NCBI GenBank assembly: GCA_964428345.1
Contig: CAYRYD010000005.1
Location: 62,001 to 126,000 of the forward strand
Direction of reading: 5' to 3'
From: JABDMH01 sp964428345
Lineage (GTDB): Bacteria > Bacteroidota > Bacteroidia > Chitinophagales > Saprospiraceae
Length of the DNA: 64,000 nt
The position numbers and the translations under genes were made by a program. The notes under the pieces are model-generated. The model was not told where the DNA came from and did not search any database. It saw nothing but the letters and a program-made list of their open reading frames with translations. This document shows positions 62,059 to 64,000 of the stretch, in pieces; within the stretch, counting starts at the first letter, position 1; every line of letters begins with the position of its first letter.

Positions 62059-63447
62059 TTAAACAGGTTTTCTGACGCCGTTAAAATAAGTGTAGTAACC
62101 CCGATCATCCAGGATGGACTGGAGGTAAAGACAAAGTTCGCGCATGTGGTAATCTCCCCACATACTGGATTCACCATGGGGTATTTTGCTGCCGGGAGGT
62201 ATGTAGTCCCAACCGTTTGGTCGATGATAGATCGAATGGAGCGTGAGGCCCTGATGGTTTGGATCCTGGCTTAGGTATGGTTCTTCCAGCAGTCTGGCCG
62301 CAACCTGCAACCCGGCCGTCCAGTATTGATCTCCGGAACCTTTCTGGTGGTTATTGAGATGATGGCCTAACCGGCAGAGCCCCTGGGCACCTATTGCCGC
62401 GGCTGAACTGTCCACTGGTTCAAAATCATTATATGGATCGGCTGGTTTGCTACGATAATCACCTAAACCGGATAATTCCGGAGCGCCTGCATCCCAATAG
62501 GGTATGCCATCGATGGCCGTATTTTCCAGATAGAAATCACAGGTAGCCCGGGCTGCCTTCAGGAAAATGGCTTCGATCTGATCAATACCTTCCCGGTGGT
62601 CAAAAGCATTGCGTGGCAAGGCACCGAGATATTCCAGCTGCTCGGCAAATCCCAGCATTGCCCAGGCCAGGCCCCGGGTCCAGGTGGTAAATCCGGAAAA
62701 TCCCTGTTGACTGTTAGGGCAACGGAAGTTGCCGTCATTGATGTTGAATATGCTCTCATGGGCGGTTCGGCCCCAGTGATCATACTGATCCCGGCCTTCA
62801 TCATAATATATCGAATACCTGGCTGTACTGAGTGCATGGTCGATAGCCCGGTCCAGTAAACTGATAATCCGGTCGTTTTCTCCCCGTAGATCATGGCCCA
62901 ATTCATGACTGACCACCAGGGCCCGGACGGAACGGATGGTATCCACAAACAGGGAATGTGGTCCGTTGAAGGAGTAGATGTAACCCTTGCCGTCCGGCAA
63001 ATTAGTCCAGCGGTTGGCCTGGACGGCTCCGGTGATTTTCAGGGCCAGTTCGTAGAATGATTTCTCCCACTGATTGTCTTCGATCATACCTTCTGCCATA
63101 AGGCGATGCAGGTTTCCGTAGGTGCTGACGTTATTGAAGCCATGATCATGAACACCGAAGTGGCTGATATGGGGGGGCATTTTCTTAAGCGTTGCTTCGC
63201 GGCCGATTTTCAGGAATTGTTCATCCCTGGTGGCTTCAAACTGGAGAATGGCCGAGCCATATTGAAACCCCTGAGTCCATTCGGTCCAGCCGCGGGTGGT
63301 ATATTTGCCTGCCACCGTAAAGACTGGGGCACCCTGATCCGGATCAAATTCCTTTTCGATCATAAGGATTTTTTCTCCGGATAGCCCCCAGAAATGCTCC
63401 AGTTTTGACCGGAGATCGTTTATCGGGATCTTATCTAAGATCTGCAT
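62059..63447 (-). CDS. GH88-like unsaturated uronyl hydrolase
   Basis: A 462-residue (alpha/alpha)6 barrel protein without a signal peptide. The GH88 hallmark HDHGF (residues 100-104, Asp101 as presumed catalytic residue) and a second Asp in LFVDTIR are present, with conserved WTRGLAWAMLG. GH88 enzymes remove the unsaturated uronic acid from oligosaccharides produced by lyases. It is slightly longer than typical (about 380-400). It heads the operon with the two isomerase/oxidoreductase genes. Confidence 0.85.
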   Translation of the reverse strand: MQILDKIPINDLRSKLEHFWGLSGEKILMIEKEFDPDQGAPVFTVAGKYTTRGWTEWTQGFQYGSAILQFEATRDEQFLKIGREATLKKMPPHISHFGVHDHGFNNVSTYGNLHRLMAEGMIEDNQWEKSFYELALKITGAVQANRWTNLPDGKGYIYSFNGPHSLFVDTIRSVRALVVSHELGHDLRGENDRIISLLDRAIDHALSTARYSIYYDEGRDQYDHWGRTAHESIFNINDGNFRCPNSQQGFSGFTTWTRGLAWAMLGFAEQLEYLGALPRNAFDHREGIDQIEAIFLKAARATCDFYLENTAIDGIPYWDAGAPELSGLGDYRSKPADPYNDFEPVDSSAAAIGAQGLCRLGHHLNNHQKGSGDQYWTAGLQVAARLLEEPYLSQDPNHQGLTLHSIYHRPNGWDYIPPGSKIPHGESSMWGDYHMRELCLYLQSILDDRGYYTYFNGVRKPV

Positions 63448-63571
63448 GTCAGGTATGATTCATTTTGGTTTGGAAGGTGCAAAATATAAAAAGATGGTGC
63501 AGTTACCTGCTCCGGGTGGAAGATACTTATCCCGATTTTTCGATATCCTTATACGTTAAATATTTTTGGGT

Positions 63572-64000
63572 TCAGGGTACCTGCTGCCAGGAATGTACCG
63601 TTGCCTCAACCAGCGGCAGGTCGGGTTTGCCATCGAATACCAGAAAACGGTATCGAGACTGGTACGTCTCTCCCGGAGCCAGGGTGAATGCCCCCTGTAC
63701 CATGGGAGCAAAGCAGAAATAGGGCATGACCGGATGAACGCGAACAGCCTGGGGATAGCGGAAATTGGCCGGATGCTGGATCAACACAATGCCTCCGTAT
63801 CCTTGTTCGGTGATGCCATGCATGCTTACCCATTCCGGACGGGTATGATTACCATCAGCTTGGGTTTTACCTTCGGCAGTCACAAAATAGACCAGGGAGT
63901 CATAGGCCCCTGATTCCAGATTCCATGCTTCGCTGCCCCGGAAAGCCGCTCCTCCATAGTGATATTCGTCGATGAACAAGGTATCCGGGCCTTTGCACCG
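63572..64000 (-). CDS. PmoA-like (DUF6807) protein, 5' partial at window edge
   Basis: Reading on the minus strand, the frame remains open to base 64000, so the N-terminus is outside the window. The visible 142 residues include YHYGGAAFRGSEAWN and end with VHSWQQVP. They fit the PmoA family (DUF6807) found in Bacteroidota polysaccharide-utilisation and Gfo/Idh operons; despite the name it is unrelated to methane oxygenase in function. It is 124 nt upstream of the GH88 operon and may be cotranscribed. Confidence 0.75.
   Translation of the reverse strand, partial: RCKGPDTLFIDEYHYGGAAFRGSEAWNLESGAYDSLVYFVTAEGKTQADGNHTRPEWVSMHGITEQGYGGIVLIQHPANFRYPQAVRVHPVMPYFCFAPMVQGAFTLAPGETYQSRYRFLVFDGKPDLPLVEATVHSWQQVP

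Noticed and set aside
63572..64000. Particulate methane monooxygenase subunit
   Set aside because: The PmoA-like name refers to DUF6807 of polysaccharide operons; no copper-site or membrane subunit features are seen.

Overview
The window looks like chromosome of a free-living member of the Bacteroidota, probably a marine or environmental Saprospirales/Chitinophagales-like organism. The evidence is a SusC/SusD pair with an ECF sigma/FecR-type anti-sigma module, a C-terminal type IX secretion sorting tail on the first gene, Bacteroidota-restricted small families (DUF6702, DUF6340), a TTTG-18 nt-TAnnTTTG promoter in front of tRNA-Glu, and frequent lack of Shine-Dalgarno sequences with TTG/GTG starts. 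There are no rRNA genes, CRISPR arrays or intact insertion sequences.

Layout. 1-7.2 kb: end of a secreted GH5-like glycosidase, a GT-C membrane glycosyltransferase, a BNR-repeat/MoaD pair, a 260-bp decamer tandem array, a degenerate HD-domain protein, pdxJ and a CPBP protease. 7.2-10 kb: a secreted alpha/beta hydrolase fused to an endonuclease/exonuclease/phosphatase domain. 10-18 kb: a nutrient-uptake locus on the minus strand (sigma factor, FecR, SusC, SusD, exported RraA-like protein). 18-33 kb: mostly housekeeping genes (YheT hydrolase, cyclase, cytochrome c, frameshifted anmK, NAD epimerase, EF-G-like GTPase, serine hydrolase, OmpA, glycosyltransferase, ahcY, yidD, cysQ, galE). 33-40 kb: a loose group of sulfotransferase, methyltransferases, ATP-grasp enzyme, MFS transporter and glycosyltransferase that may make or modify a glycan or small molecule. 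40-49 kb: AtuA-like pair with a CitMHS transporter, an ABC exporter, a complete subclass-B1 metallo-beta-lactamase, and an S9 peptidase. 49-54 kb: a HUMPS/dehydrogenase/isomerase sugar-acid operon and an NlpC/P60 lipoprotein pair. 54.2-56.8 kb: tRNA-Glu, an S74 tail-fibre-like protein and a 950-bp gene-free stretch holding two MITE/REPIN-like elements. 57-64 kb: a seven-gene catabolic operon (GH88-like hydrolase, TIM isomerase, Gfo/Idh/MocA oxidoreductase, SDR, DUF3311, sodium symporter, DUF1330) preceded by a PmoA-like gene.

The genes together suggest a polysaccharide-degrading lifestyle: import by SusCD, sodium symport of released uronate-like sugars, and intracellular oxidation/isomerisation. 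The most unusual items are the decamer array with a 40-bp higher-order period and no C on one strand, the paired palindrome-bounded elements near 56 kb, the A10 frameshift in anmK, the B1 beta-lactamase, the hydrolase-EEP fusion, the sulfotransferase/ATP-grasp group, and a possible minus-strand structured RNA upstream of ahcY. Families were recognised from residues and motifs by eye; no database search was run.
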